From the IMG/VR virus record IMGVR_UViG_3300043436_002855, positions 1-34,971 of that record: DNA of 34,971 bases; one strand, given 5' to 3'. This stretch comes from a virus. The notes beneath the pieces are model-generated. The model had not been told where the DNA came from. It did not search any database and saw only the letters and a program-made list of their open reading frames with translations. The position numbers were made by a program, and so were the translations under genes. Positions 13,272-21,868 of the stretch are shown piece after piece; position 1 is the first letter of the stretch; every line of letters begins with the position of its first letter.

Positions 13272-13745
13272 TTAATCTTTTATAAAAGTTCCGTTAATAG
13301 TGTTTCCAGTTCTATTTTTGATTTCATTCCATGCGATGTTTGCGCACTCGGTTAAGTCTAAGTTTAAAATTAATGAAATATTACGTAAATGATAAATAGA
13401 AATTTCAATATCAAGATTAATTGTAAAACAAATTGAATTTGTAAAAAGCCTTTGAAAACAGAAACTTAAATCATAATCTTCATATAGTTTTTCTTTAAAC
13501 ATTTCATCTTCAAAATTAATTTTTTGGCTAATTTGTTCAGCTAAAATAGTAAGCACTACAAAAATATCACCAATAGCATCTTTTTGAAGTTTGACATCAT
13601 TTTTAAGAATTGTACTTGCAAGCTCCCCACATTCCTCGATTAATTTTAATCTTTGTTTTGGTGCATTTTCTGGAATAAGTAAATTTTTATCTTTAGCCCA
13701 TTGTAACATTAAAGGCTGTAATTCGGTAAGGTTTAAATTATTCAT
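13272..13745 (-). CDS. MazG-like nucleotide pyrophosphohydrolase
   Basis: A 157-residue protein. The helical core reads LIEECGELAS (Glu37, Glu38, Glu41) and, 14 residues on, KDAIGD (Asp56, Asp60), the metal-binding pattern of the MazG/all-alpha NTP-PPase fold. The end (IAWNEIKNRTG) matches the closing helix of many phage MazG proteins. These hydrolyse nucleoside triphosphates and may lower alarmone or non-canonical nucleotide levels during infection. It overlaps the ATPase gene by 8 bases. Confidence 0.75.
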   Translation of the reverse strand: MNNLNLTELQPLMLQWAKDKNLLIPENAPKQRLKLIEECGELASTILKNDVKLQKDAIGDIFVVLTILAEQISQKINFEDEMFKEKLYEDYDLSFCFQRLFTNSICFTINLDIEISIYHLRNISLILNLDLTECANIAWNEIKNRTGNTINGTFIKD

Positions 13746-14805
13746 TTGTTTTCTTTTTTGAGTTTAATAATTCAATTGCTTTTGCAAAGTTTGTTTCTTC
13801 TTTTTCATCAATAATTCGATTAATGTTGTTGACTTCATCACTCGATAATTTTGATTTGTCGCACTTTTCAAACAATTCAATCAAACTATCTAAAAGCAAT
13901 GTTTCATTTTCTGAATCTGCATTATTGATACTATCGTAAGCTTTAGCACTTTCAGCACAAATAACAAAATGATTTTTCAAGTCTTCATTATCTCTGGCTT
14001 GCTTTGGGATTGATTTCCATAGATCAGTTAAAGCTTCCGTTCCTTTTTCGCAAATTAGCAAAGCCTCTGATTTGTATTTTTCTATATCTGGCGTTTGCTT
14101 TTCTCCTTTGCTTAACCATTCACGAACCTTTTTACCTGTTTCAATTCCTAAATAGTTTTGACCATTTCCAAATGAATCTTTTAAGAAACTTGGCAATTTT
14201 AAGAACTTTTGATTTTTACCTTCATTTACCATAAGCATTGAAGCTGTCATTTCAAACATAAAATTCTTTTCGCAAATTGGTTGTATTCCTAAAGATACTG
14301 GCTTTGTTGGGTCTTTAAAATCTGTTTTTTCTCTGGCACGAATACAACATATAATATCCATATTTGACTGCAAAAGAACATTCATAAATTGTTTATGCTG
14401 CCTTTTTGCTTCAATCCAATTTGCAACTTTTCGAGGCGTTCCATCGGCTTTTGGTGCGTTTGCAATATCATCGCATCCGCCTTCACCTTCCCATTCGTGA
14501 GTTACAGAATCAATAACCAATACTTTTACGCCTGCATCTTGAAATTCTCTAATTGCTTGTGCATATCTTGTTGGACTGAAAGGCGGATACAAATCACCTA
14601 TCATAAATTGACCGTCTAAAATATCAGCATACAAAGAACCTCTTTTGTTTTCAGTATCTAAAAATCCAATTTCAGATGCTTTATCTACCATACCACGTGC
14701 AATAAGTAAAGCAGTATAAGTTTTCCCACTTCCAGAAATTCCAGCAATTCCGATAACCGCTTTTGATTGTCCGCTTTGAACTGCTCTAATGTTTAATACA
14801 CTCAT
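13738..14805 (-). CDS. Sak4-type RecA-fold ATPase (AAA_24)
   Basis: A 355-residue protein. It has Walker A GISGSGKT (22-29), DTENKRGS after it, and Walker B VLVID (95-99) followed by SVTHEWEG. The later KRQHKQFMNVLLQ and CIRAREK segments match the phage AAA_24/Sak4 group. Such proteins anneal or exchange single strands and replace RecA or Red-beta in some phages. The core ends near residue 235 and a helical tail follows. With the YqaJ-like nuclease, SSB-like protein and RusA-like resolvase it forms a full recombination set. Confidence 0.75.
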   Translation of the reverse strand: MSVLNIRAVQSGQSKAVIGIAGISGSGKTYTALLIARGMVDKASEIGFLDTENKRGSLYADILDGQFMIGDLYPPFSPTRYAQAIREFQDAGVKVLVIDSVTHEWEGEGGCDDIANAPKADGTPRKVANWIEAKRQHKQFMNVLLQSNMDIICCIRAREKTDFKDPTKPVSLGIQPICEKNFMFEMTASMLMVNEGKNQKFLKLPSFLKDSFGNGQNYLGIETGKKVREWLSKGEKQTPDIEKYKSEALLICEKGTEALTDLWKSIPKQARDNEDLKNHFVICAESAKAYDSINNADSENETLLLDSLIELFEKCDKSKLSSDEVNNINRIIDEKEETNFAKAIELLNSKKKTNE

Positions 14806-14806
14806 T

Positions 14807-15988
14807 TTATAAATTTTCTAAACATGTTAATACTTCATCAAACATCAAATCCATTTTTGATTGAATTGATTTTCTAAAATTTTCAGTTTCTTCATTTGGA
14901 AATTCTATAAAAACAATTTCAGTAATAAAAGAATCTTTTACAATTTCAATTGATTTTTTTAATTGTTCTTTGTCAGACTTTAAACGTTTTACTCTGGCTT
15001 TATTTTCTTTTTTAAGATTTTCTGCATCTAATTTAGATAATCGTTCATCTTCTTCTTTTTGCTTTGCCAAACGTTCAGTTTCTTCTTTTGCCTCTTGAAT
15101 TGCTTTTTTAGCTTTGGTTAAAATGTTTTCAAAATGAATAACATCAGCATCAAAAATGTTTTCTATTGAATAATTAACTATAAAAATTTTAGAATCTGGA
15201 AAAACAAAAAAACCCAATGAATTTAAAATAATTCCAATTTCAGCTAATCTATTTTTGCGAACTTCAAAAACTTTTACTTTTTCTTCACGCTCTTTTTTTT
15301 CACGTTCGTTACGTTCTTTTTCTTGCTGTTCTTCAATTGCTTTTAACTTTGCATCGGCTTCGGCTTTTTCACGTGCAAGGAGTTCATTTTCGACACGTTG
15401 GTTTTCTTTTTCTTGAACTTCACTATGCTTTAAATCAAATTGACTTTGAACTCTATTTTTAGCTTGTTGATATAAAATATCAAACTCCTGAGCATCATAA
15501 TCAATACTAAAATGTTTGTATAAAGTTTCTTTTGTTTCTTTTGCGTTTTGAAAAGTCATTTGAGAAATTAAAGCATAACAACAACTTTCAAAATCTGAAA
15601 TTGTACTTTTAATCTTTTCAATTCTTTCATTCTCTAAACGTTCACGCTCCAAACGTTCATTTTCTTTGATTTGCTCAAATCTTTTTACTTCTTCTTGTTG
15701 TTTTTCTTCATGGGGCAAAGTAATCGAAATAAGCTCATCTGTAACGCTTTTTACTTCTTTACGAAATGAAGTCAATTTTGATGCAATTAACTTATCTTGA
15801 CTTTCTAAAGATGTACGACCTTTTACTAATGCAGTACGATGCTTTTTAGCTAATTCATAAGTTGAATTATCAATAATTTCTACAAAAGGACATTCTTTGA
15901 CTAATTCTAATTGTTTGTCTTTTAATCCTTGTAATTCTGGCAAGTTTTTAGCGTTTAAGCTATCTAATGTAATTAAATTTTCACTCAT
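14807..15988 (-). CDS. Coiled-coil protein, DUF1351-like
   Basis: A 393-residue protein. The N-terminal part (about 40-100) has the pattern AKKHRTALVKGRTSLESQDK and LTSFRKEVKS, seen in DUF1351-type phage proteins encoded next to single-strand annealing genes. Long Glu/Arg/Lys coiled coils (about 95-130, 195-250 and 295-335) surround a short globular segment (about 255-285). It lies 2 bases upstream of the Sak4-type gene, so it probably assists recombination. Its biochemical role is not known. Confidence 0.6.
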   Translation of the reverse strand: MSENLITLDSLNAKNLPELQGLKDKQLELVKECPFVEIIDNSTYELAKKHRTALVKGRTSLESQDKLIASKLTSFRKEVKSVTDELISITLPHEEKQQEEVKRFEQIKENERLERERLENERIEKIKSTISDFESCCYALISQMTFQNAKETKETLYKHFSIDYDAQEFDILYQQAKNRVQSQFDLKHSEVQEKENQRVENELLAREKAEADAKLKAIEEQQEKERNEREKKEREEKVKVFEVRKNRLAEIGIILNSLGFFVFPDSKIFIVNYSIENIFDADVIHFENILTKAKKAIQEAKEETERLAKQKEEDERLSKLDAENLKKENKARVKRLKSDKEQLKKSIEIVKDSFITEIVFIEFPNEETENFRKSIQSKMDLMFDEVLTCLENL

Positions 15989-16000
15989 GTTTTTTATAAA

Positions 16001-16180
16001 TTATTTGTTAAGTAAATCAATCCAATTTTTATTCCCAATTTCAACTAATAAAGTTTGAAAGTCAATAGCGGTTACTTCATCTTCAAAATCATACATATTA
16101 GAATCCATGATCTCAATCCATAGTTCGCAATACCATTTATCGTGCTTCTTGCTTATTCTAAGTTCTTTTTGTCCTGCCAT
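16001..16180 (-). CDS. Small protein of unknown function
   Basis: A 59-residue protein filling the gap between the Cro-like gene and the coiled-coil gene. Its ATG overlaps the Cro-like stop in a TAATG junction. A basic start (MAGQKELRISKKHDKWY) is followed by an acidic body ending in a Trp/Leu helix. No family is recognised. Confidence 0.6.
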   Translation of the reverse strand: MAGQKELRISKKHDKWYCELWIEIMDSNMYDFEDEVTAIDFQTLLVEIGNKNWIDLLNK

Positions 16181-16404
16181 TATTCAACTTCTTTAATTAT
16201 TGTTTCAATAGGTAAACCCGTAATCTTTGTGTATTCTGTTAAACTTGAAATGATATCGGGTGCTTTTTTATCCCATACATCCAATGTAGCCCGTGAAACA
16301 TTTAAAATCTCACTTAAATCTTTTTTACTGATTTGCTTGTCGAGTTTCTTTTGAATTTCAAATCTCATTTTCTCAACATTAATAGCGTGCTTTTTTTGTG
16401 CCAT
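16180..16404 (-). CDS. Cro/CI-like helix-turn-helix regulator
   Basis: A 74-residue protein. Residues about 24-47 (ISKKDLSEILNVSRATLDVWDKK) form a well-defined helix-turn-helix of the Cro/CI kind, with few residues outside it. It is the third gene of the early operon, coupled to the next gene. The likely role is repression or timing of early promoters. The shared promoter segments at 17027-17048 and 3693-3714 are natural candidates for its site, though no palindrome marks an operator there. Confidence 0.65.
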   Translation of the reverse strand: MAQKKHAINVEKMRFEIQKKLDKQISKKDLSEILNVSRATLDVWDKKAPDIISSLTEYTKITGLPIETIIKEVE

Positions 16405-16421
16405 AATTATATATTTGATTG

Positions 16422-16691
16422 TTAATACTCTTTAATTAAATCCGAAATAGGATTGTTTATGTGTTCAGAATTTACGCAAGAAATAAGCCAATTTGATTTA
16501 TACCATTGTAGCGGTTCTACATTAATTGCGTAATCTGTTGGAATTCGTTTATTATCTGGAAAATCTCGCTTTTTGATTTTCTTAAAAGCATCGTGAACTC
16601 CTAAAGCTTCAATTGTAAATAAATCGCATTCTTTTTGTTGCTCACCATATCGAGTGTATCGATACCAGATTAAAAGGCTGTAGGTAATCAT
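16422..16691 (-). CDS. Small early protein of unknown function
   Basis: An 89-residue protein, aromatic-rich (YSLLIWYRYTRYGEQQKECDLF), with an alternating beta and helix pattern. It starts 2 bases after the first early gene. No recognised motif. Confidence 0.5.
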   Translation of the reverse strand: MITYSLLIWYRYTRYGEQQKECDLFTIEALGVHDAFKKIKKRDFPDNKRIPTDYAINVEPLQWYKSNWLISCVNSEHINNPISDLIKEY

Positions 16692-16693
16692 GA

Positions 16694-17011
16694 TTAAAAA
16701 ACTATTTCTTTTTGATACGAATCTAATCTGTCTATTAAATCAGACTCAAACAATCCAGCCCAATAATCACAACCAATTTCATTCATTAAGTTTCTCAAAT
16801 GAATAGTTGATTTTTTACCCATAAACCAAATTAACCAGCCATTACAATAATCTGAATTACGACTACATTTTTCAAAAGCATTAGAAACATAATTTTTTAA
16901 TCCATGGTAAATTGAATCAACTGAATTGCTTTCTAAAGCATTTTTGTCAATAATAGCTAATGTTTTAATAAAGTAAGGATATACTTTTGAATAATTTAAA
17001 GGTGTTTCCAT
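16694..17011 (-). CDS. First gene of the early operon, unknown function
   Basis: A 105-residue protein, mostly helical, with three cysteines and several Trp residues (CNGWLIWFMGKK, then GCDYWAGLFESDLIDRL). It is the first gene behind the promoter at 17038-17068, with a leader of about 20 bases. First-expressed phage proteins often interfere with the host, but nothing in the sequence points to a target. Confidence 0.5.
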   Translation of the reverse strand: METPLNYSKVYPYFIKTLAIIDKNALESNSVDSIYHGLKNYVSNAFEKCSRNSDYCNGWLIWFMGKKSTIHLRNLMNEIGCDYWAGLFESDLIDRLDSYQKEIVF

Positions 17012-17026
17012 TTGTTTTTTTATTTA

Positions 17027-17068
17027 GTTTGATGTGGCTAAATTACAATAAATTATAATATATGCAAA
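17027..17068 (-). promoter_or_regulatory. Promoter of the early replication operon
   Basis: On the minus strand: TTTG (17065-17068), exactly 19 bases, then TAATTTAG (17038-17045). This is a near-consensus Bacteroidota promoter. The 22 bases at 17027-17048 are identical to 3693-3714. The upstream 19-base spacers of the two promoters differ, so the identity is confined to the -7 region and the first transcribed bases. Confidence 0.8.
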
Positions 17069-17110
17069 TATTTTTATAACTTTTTTATAAAATATTTTAC
17101 ACTAACAAAT

Positions 17111-17144
17111 AAAAAAAAGGGCTTAACATTATGTTAAACCCTTT
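17111..17144 (-). terminator. Terminator of the tail operon
   Basis: AAAGGG-C-TTAAC (17116-17127) pairs with GTTAA-A-CCCTTT (17133-17144), with one mismatch, and the minus strand continues with eight T. It separates the last baseplate gene (stop at 17179) from the early promoter. Confidence 0.85.
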
Positions 17145-17178
17145 CAAACAAACAATAAAACAAAACAAAACCTTGCTT

Positions 17179-17670
17179 TTAAGACTGTTTTAAATCTTCA
17201 TTTTTTGCAGTTGTAATATTTGTTGATATTGGTAATGGTGTATAACTTCCAGGAGCAAGTGAATTTAATACAGTAGCTATCTTACCCAATTCAACATTAA
17301 TCAAATTATCTTTTGCATTTATTCCGCTTTGTAGTGGCTCAAATCTTACCATAGAGTAAGTATTGCCATTAAACTCAATAGTATTATCATTCTTTAACCA
17401 AATAAACGATTTAATAGCCTTATTTGAATCCAAAGAATATAATCTAACTTCACCGCTACTGGCTAATTGATTTTTGTTAATATATCCTAAAATAACACTT
17501 TCACTCGCATTGGTTGTATCTGAATAGATGGCTACCATATCTTTTAAGGGATTTGCATCTATTCCAAAAGGCGCAACTTCATCGGCTGTTTTAACTCCGA
17601 ATTGTTCGACTTTTAAAATACGTTTTCCATTTTCAATAATAGCTTCTTTAAATTTACTAAATGAAATCAT
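17179..17670 (-). CDS. Baseplate spike-type protein, Mu gp45-like
   Basis: A 163-residue protein and the last gene of the structural operon. The phrases VKTADEVAPFGIDANPLKDMVAIYS and VILGYINKN, followed by ASSGEVRLYS, match the OB-fold domain of Mu gp45-type proteins, which form the trimeric spike under the tail hub and pierce the cell surface. The part after about residue 130 is low in structure, and no obvious metal-binding HxH tip is visible. Its position after the gp43- and gp44-like genes matches the Mu order for these three. Confidence 0.65.
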   Translation of the reverse strand: MISFSKFKEAIIENGKRILKVEQFGVKTADEVAPFGIDANPLKDMVAIYSDTTNASESVILGYINKNQLASSGEVRLYSLDSNKAIKSFIWLKNDNTIEFNGNTYSMVRFEPLQSGINAKDNLINVELGKIATVLNSLAPGSYTPLPISTNITTAKNEDLKQS

Positions 17671-17682
17671 ATCTTTTAATTT

Positions 17683-18729
17683 TTAATTGTGTCGTTGGTG
17701 ACTATCATAATAAAATAATATTGGCTTTGGAATATCACCCGTATATGTTTCTGGTAAAACTAAACTCAAAGATGTTTTATCACTTTTTTCATCATAGGAA
17801 TAAGAAACATCTTTAACCATATAACGTGAATAAGCAAAAGAATAAATTTCATGATTATGAACGTTTACAATATCGCCTGGCATAATATCCTCTAACAAAT
17901 AATTTAATTCTAATTTTAATTGTATAGCCTCCAATTCTGCCGCTAATTCATTATCGGCTGCTTTCTTTGTATCGGTATCTTCACCACTACTTAAAACCTT
18001 TGTAGTAGGTCTGTATTTTTCAATTAAAGGATTTACAACTTTGTCAACTGTTGATACTCCTGCATTTTCACCTGACGGCTGTCTAACAACATTAATTTCA
18101 CTATGCAAGCTTTGACCATTAAAAGAACTCGACATTGAAAGCGTATTTTCTTTATTAAAAAAGTATTTCGGCTTTTGTTCCGAATTTGGTTTAAACATTA
18201 CTACTCTACCTTTAGCATCATGAGAAAGTAAAATATTTCTTTGTGATGTTAATTTAGCTAAATAACCTTTAATTGTATCCGTAGGACTTGCAGTAGTCTT
18301 TTTATAAGGTCGATTAACTTCATTTGTTACCGAACTATCAATGACTAATCCAATATCAAAAAGTCCACATAAACGATTAGCAATATCTTTTAAATTTAGA
18401 TTATCACTTTGTAAAGGATATTGACTAACTGGAATTGTACAATCTTCTAAAATACCACTTAAAGAATAACCGCTAATTGATACTAGATTAGTTCCCGAAT
18501 TGCTTTCAAAAGCAGTATTTAAAATCGTACCAGTAAAAATTAAAATCTTATCGTTATTAAAAATTTCTACTTTGTAATATTGCAAAGGTTTGAATATTTC
18601 TTTATGATCATCATTCTCTGGATTAAATCTAGCTTTAAACTGAAAAACAGAAGCTATGCTATCCAATTTTAATTGAATGCTAACTCCTGTAAAGAAATCC
18701 ACGTTACGCCCGTTTATTTTGATTATCAT
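17683..18729 (-). CDS. Baseplate hub protein, Mu gp44-like
   Basis: A 348-residue protein. The start (KINGRNVDFFTGVSIQLKLD) and the segment FQFKARFNP fit the first barrel of the gp44/gp27 hub family. NLKDIANRLCGLFDIGL and the later KAADNELAAELEA and IMPGDIVNVHNHEIY phrases are also typical of Mu gp44 (protein P). These proteins form the ring joining tail tube to spike. The gene overlaps the gp43-like gene by 4 bases and is followed by the spike-type gene. Confidence 0.7.
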   Translation of the reverse strand: MIIKINGRNVDFFTGVSIQLKLDSIASVFQFKARFNPENDDHKEIFKPLQYYKVEIFNNDKILIFTGTILNTAFESNSGTNLVSISGYSLSGILEDCTIPVSQYPLQSDNLNLKDIANRLCGLFDIGLVIDSSVTNEVNRPYKKTTASPTDTIKGYLAKLTSQRNILLSHDAKGRVVMFKPNSEQKPKYFFNKENTLSMSSSFNGQSLHSEINVVRQPSGENAGVSTVDKVVNPLIEKYRPTTKVLSSGEDTDTKKAADNELAAELEAIQLKLELNYLLEDIMPGDIVNVHNHEIYSFAYSRYMVKDVSYSYDEKSDKTSLSLVLPETYTGDIPKPILFYYDSHQRHN

Positions 18730-19943
18730 ACGTAATATTTTATTTTGCGTTCCTTTTTAATTCTAAATAACTCTTTTAGTTTTACGTCGTTAATCTGTCT
18801 AAAAGTTTCAATATTTTCATCTGTGGCACTTCCTAAATATCTATGCGTTAAAAGTACAATATTAGTATCTTTTGTTGTGTAAACAATTCTTTCTTGTTGT
18901 GCTTCAAAAGCTAAATTATAAAGATTAGCTAAAGTGTATAAAACCAAATCATTTAATTGTGTTTGTACCGTTGCATTTGGTTGATAGTTATTTTCAATTT
19001 CATAATTTGAAGTACTTGCACTATCTAATATTTGTAAATAATCTTCATAGATTGAAATTAAACTACTTGCCACTTGTTCTACATCTGTTGATACTGTATA
19101 ATCTACTCCAAATTGATAGTTTACAGATGCATTACAATAACAAGCCATTAAACTAGCCCCTATGCTTTCAAAAAATAATTTATCACTTACAGTACTTAAA
19201 ACTCTTTTTATTCCATTATAAGCTGAAATATAAGCGCTAATTTTATCTTTTACAGTTTGTTGGTAGTCACTAGGTAAATTTAATAATTGTTCACTTTTTA
19301 AAATAGCATCAAAACTATCATTCAATAAATTATCATTTGCTTTTTGAGCTTTTGAAAGTGCATTTTGATAATCTGAATAGGTTTCATCAGTTTGCAAATT
19401 ATTAAAGGCTTTTGCTACTTGTAAATTAGCCTCTTTATTTTTTTGAATATCGGCTACTTCTTGAACTTTACGGCTTGAATATCCATTAGCTGAACTATTT
19501 AAAATTTCATTCTTTTTAAATAGCGTATTATCTTGAATTGATAAGTTACTTTTAGGATAATCAAAAACAATAGATTCCCAGAAATCAACTGAAATTTCAG
19601 TAATATTCAAATTGTTATCGTTTCTTGAAATACTTAAAGGCTGTCCTTTAATAGTTCCATAGTATGGATGCGTAATAGTCCAATATCTTTTATCTTCTGC
19701 ACTAACTTCAAAAGATTCTGCTATGTCAACATGATTTTCGCCATCAAACCAAAAGGTTAATGGATATTTACTACTCTTTGGTTGTTTACGTTCAACTAAA
19801 CTTTTAGGCACATCAATAAAATCGTAAATTGAAGTGTTAAATTCTTTTGATTTTTCACCACTTTTCCAAAGAGGTTTCCATTCTTTACCGTCACCCGTTT
19901 TAATAGTGAATTGTATATTTTCTAGTTTGTTTTGCCAACTCAT
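18726..19943 (-). CDS. Mu gp43 (gpN)-like tail protein
   Basis: A 405-residue protein. The N-terminal part (about 1-130), rich in Trp, Tyr and Phe with a YDFIDVPKSLVERK segment, resembles the Mu gpN / DNA circularisation N-terminal family by place and general layout. The rest is helical. Mu gpN acts in baseplate and tail assembly rather than in circularising DNA. Assignment rests partly on its place directly before the gp44-like gene. Confidence 0.55.
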   Translation of the reverse strand: MSWQNKLENIQFTIKTGDGKEWKPLWKSGEKSKEFNTSIYDFIDVPKSLVERKQPKSSKYPLTFWFDGENHVDIAESFEVSAEDKRYWTITHPYYGTIKGQPLSISRNDNNLNITEISVDFWESIVFDYPKSNLSIQDNTLFKKNEILNSSANGYSSRKVQEVADIQKNKEANLQVAKAFNNLQTDETYSDYQNALSKAQKANDNLLNDSFDAILKSEQLLNLPSDYQQTVKDKISAYISAYNGIKRVLSTVSDKLFFESIGASLMACYCNASVNYQFGVDYTVSTDVEQVASSLISIYEDYLQILDSASTSNYEIENNYQPNATVQTQLNDLVLYTLANLYNLAFEAQQERIVYTTKDTNIVLLTHRYLGSATDENIETFRQINDVKLKELFRIKKERKIKYYV

Positions 19944-20716
19944 TTTAAGTATTTTTTAAATTGAAATTCCGCTTTTTGAACATAAATAGCATCAATATTT
20001 TTTATAACCATGCGCCTAGAATCTTCTATAAAATTATGTTTTTTTGTTATAAATGTATTATCGGAAATATAACCATATAGTTTTTTTGTTTTTATACTTG
20101 TTTTTCTGCTTTTCATATTTGTTTTAGCTGAAGCAATACTATAAGCCATTCCACTCATTTTACCTTTTCTACCACCTTTAATCAAAAAGTTTTTAGAACC
20201 ATTTTTAACAGCACTTGCAACAGCAGAAATATAAGCACTTTTTCTACTTCCTGTTTTATTTAATTGAAACTTAAAAGCTTCAGTAGAATCATGTAAATCA
20301 TTTTTTTCAAATCTTGCACTTGATTTTACTTTTCCTGCATAATTTCCACCTGTTCTACTTTCTTTTGCTGCTAATAACTTTCTACCTTTTATTTTACCCC
20401 CAGTTTCTTGCTTTTCTAAATTATCAATTACTTTATTAGCTTTTCCATTTAACGCATTTGGGTTTAAACCAGAAATTGCAACCATTTTATCAACATCAAA
20501 TCCTTTAGCTTTTTCATAGTTTGTTATAGCTCTAAAAAATGTTTTATTTCTTTCATTTTTAAACTTATGTTTAGCTACTTTTGGAATTAATGCTTTGTGC
20601 CTATCCGCAACTTCATTCAAAGTATTTCTAACTGCACTCGGAAAAGCTGACCTATGCAACTTTTCCAGTTTTGCAGTTAATTGAATTGATGCATCTGTAT
20701 TTACATCTAATTTCAT
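19940..20716 (-). CDS. Basic tail-completion protein, lambda gpZ-like
   Basis: A 258-residue protein, very lysine-rich. The start (ASIQLTAKLEKLHRSAFPSAVRNTLNEVADRHKALIP) resembles the minor tail protein Z and related neck proteins, in which a helix carrying an alanine- and asparagine-rich motif precedes a basic body. Its middle holds repeated KxGRK-like blocks. In lambda gpZ sits with the neck genes. Here it stands between the fibre genes and gp43-like gene, so the match is tentative. Confidence 0.5.
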   Translation of the reverse strand: MKLDVNTDASIQLTAKLEKLHRSAFPSAVRNTLNEVADRHKALIPKVAKHKFKNERNKTFFRAITNYEKAKGFDVDKMVAISGLNPNALNGKANKVIDNLEKQETGGKIKGRKLLAAKESRTGGNYAGKVKSSARFEKNDLHDSTEAFKFQLNKTGSRKSAYISAVASAVKNGSKNFLIKGGRKGKMSGMAYSIASAKTNMKSRKTSIKTKKLYGYISDNTFITKKHNFIEDSRRMVIKNIDAIYVQKAEFQFKKYLK

Positions 20717-20717
20717 G

Positions 20718-21866
20718 CTATAAATTTAACTTGTGAGCGATGTTCATTTGATTTAAGTATAAACTACCATTTAATGAAAATAACTCGCCGTCAATAGCTG
20801 GAAAATAACCTATTGTTGTTTTGGCTAAAGTTGACAAATTATAGAAATCTAAAAAGCCATTTTTTAAAACATATAATTTATTATTTAAAGTAGTTCCATT
20901 TGCTGTTTTTTGAAAAGAAACATCAATAGTAAAATCTGAAAGATAATTAATTGTTTCATATGTTGCATCAAATTTTAATACAAAAAAAGAATAATCATTT
21001 ACGTTTGTGTTTGCATCATTAGTAACATAAAGATTATCATTATCAGCGTAAAAAATAGGAGCTAAATTAACCCCAACATCTTGCGTTAAATCAGTTGATA
21101 AAACTATTACAGTATTCAAATCCAATAAATCAAAAGCATAAAACTCATAGTTATCAGTTGCAGGATTTAAAACAACACAAACTACATAACCTTGCATAAT
21201 AAAAGATTCTTGTAAAATCAAAGTACCGTCAGATTGGTCAACACGAATTAAATTTTGCAAATCCCAAACTTGTATATTTTTATACAATTTACCAGAATCT
21301 AAATAATATAATTCGCTACCCTCACTAAATCTTAAAGGCGTTGAAATAATAGTTGGTAAAAAGTCAGGTGTTTCACTTAATTTACTCAAAGAATAAGCTC
21401 TTACACTAGAACTATCAATGATTACTAAAAGCTCATCACTTGCATTAAATCCACTAGAAGTAAAAGGTAATTCTAAAGTTCCACTCCCTTTAAATGTTGT
21501 ACTACCTACATAAGCATCTGAAGCTCTAGCAATAAAAAAATATTTATTAGGTAAAATACTTAAATCAAATGGAACACTCCAAACGGAACCACTTAAAGTC
21601 AAAATTTGTTCAATATCGTTTAGTGAGTTTGGTAATTTCTTTAAAGCATCTACTATTTGATATTGTGTAGTATCGTTATCTTCTGTATTTGTTGGCGTAA
21701 TTTTTGCCAACTCTAATAATCTATAAATATTCATTAAAACATCACCGTAAATTTCACGAACTACTGGAGTACCCGAAATAGTATCAGTTTCATTTTGAAT
21801 ATTTGCACCAAAAGGATAGTCTGTTGAACTATCCTTATTTACTGTTAAATTTCCTAATACTTTCAT
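20718..21866 (-). CDS. Tail fibre or adhesin with a probable beta-propeller, paralog of the next gene
   Basis: A 382-residue protein. Residues about 15-80 match the same region of the fibre gene at 21869-22912: YPxG, GTPV, IY.D and DNDTTQYQIVDALK against NETNGFQLVDALR. The rest is made of strands in repeats of roughly 45-50 residues, each with short hydrophobic pairs and a Tyr/Leu turn (DNDNLYVTND, NKLYVLKNGF, GSLYLNQM), suggesting a beta-propeller. It probably binds a cell-surface target and docks through the shared N-terminus. No enzyme motif is visible. Confidence 0.6.
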   Translation of the reverse strand: MKVLGNLTVNKDSSTDYPFGANIQNETDTISGTPVVREIYGDVLMNIYRLLELAKITPTNTEDNDTTQYQIVDALKKLPNSLNDIEQILTLSGSVWSVPFDLSILPNKYFFIARASDAYVGSTTFKGSGTLELPFTSSGFNASDELLVIIDSSSVRAYSLSKLSETPDFLPTIISTPLRFSEGSELYYLDSGKLYKNIQVWDLQNLIRVDQSDGTLILQESFIMQGYVVCVVLNPATDNYEFYAFDLLDLNTVIVLSTDLTQDVGVNLAPIFYADNDNLYVTNDANTNVNDYSFFVLKFDATYETINYLSDFTIDVSFQKTANGTTLNNKLYVLKNGFLDFYNLSTLAKTTIGYFPAIDGELFSLNGSLYLNQMNIAHKLNL

Positions 21867-21868
21867 AA

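Noticed and set aside
17027-17048. The repeated promoter segment as phage attachment core
   Set aside because: Both copies coincide exactly with promoter boxes at proper spacing and lie before operons, so regulation explains them better than recombination.
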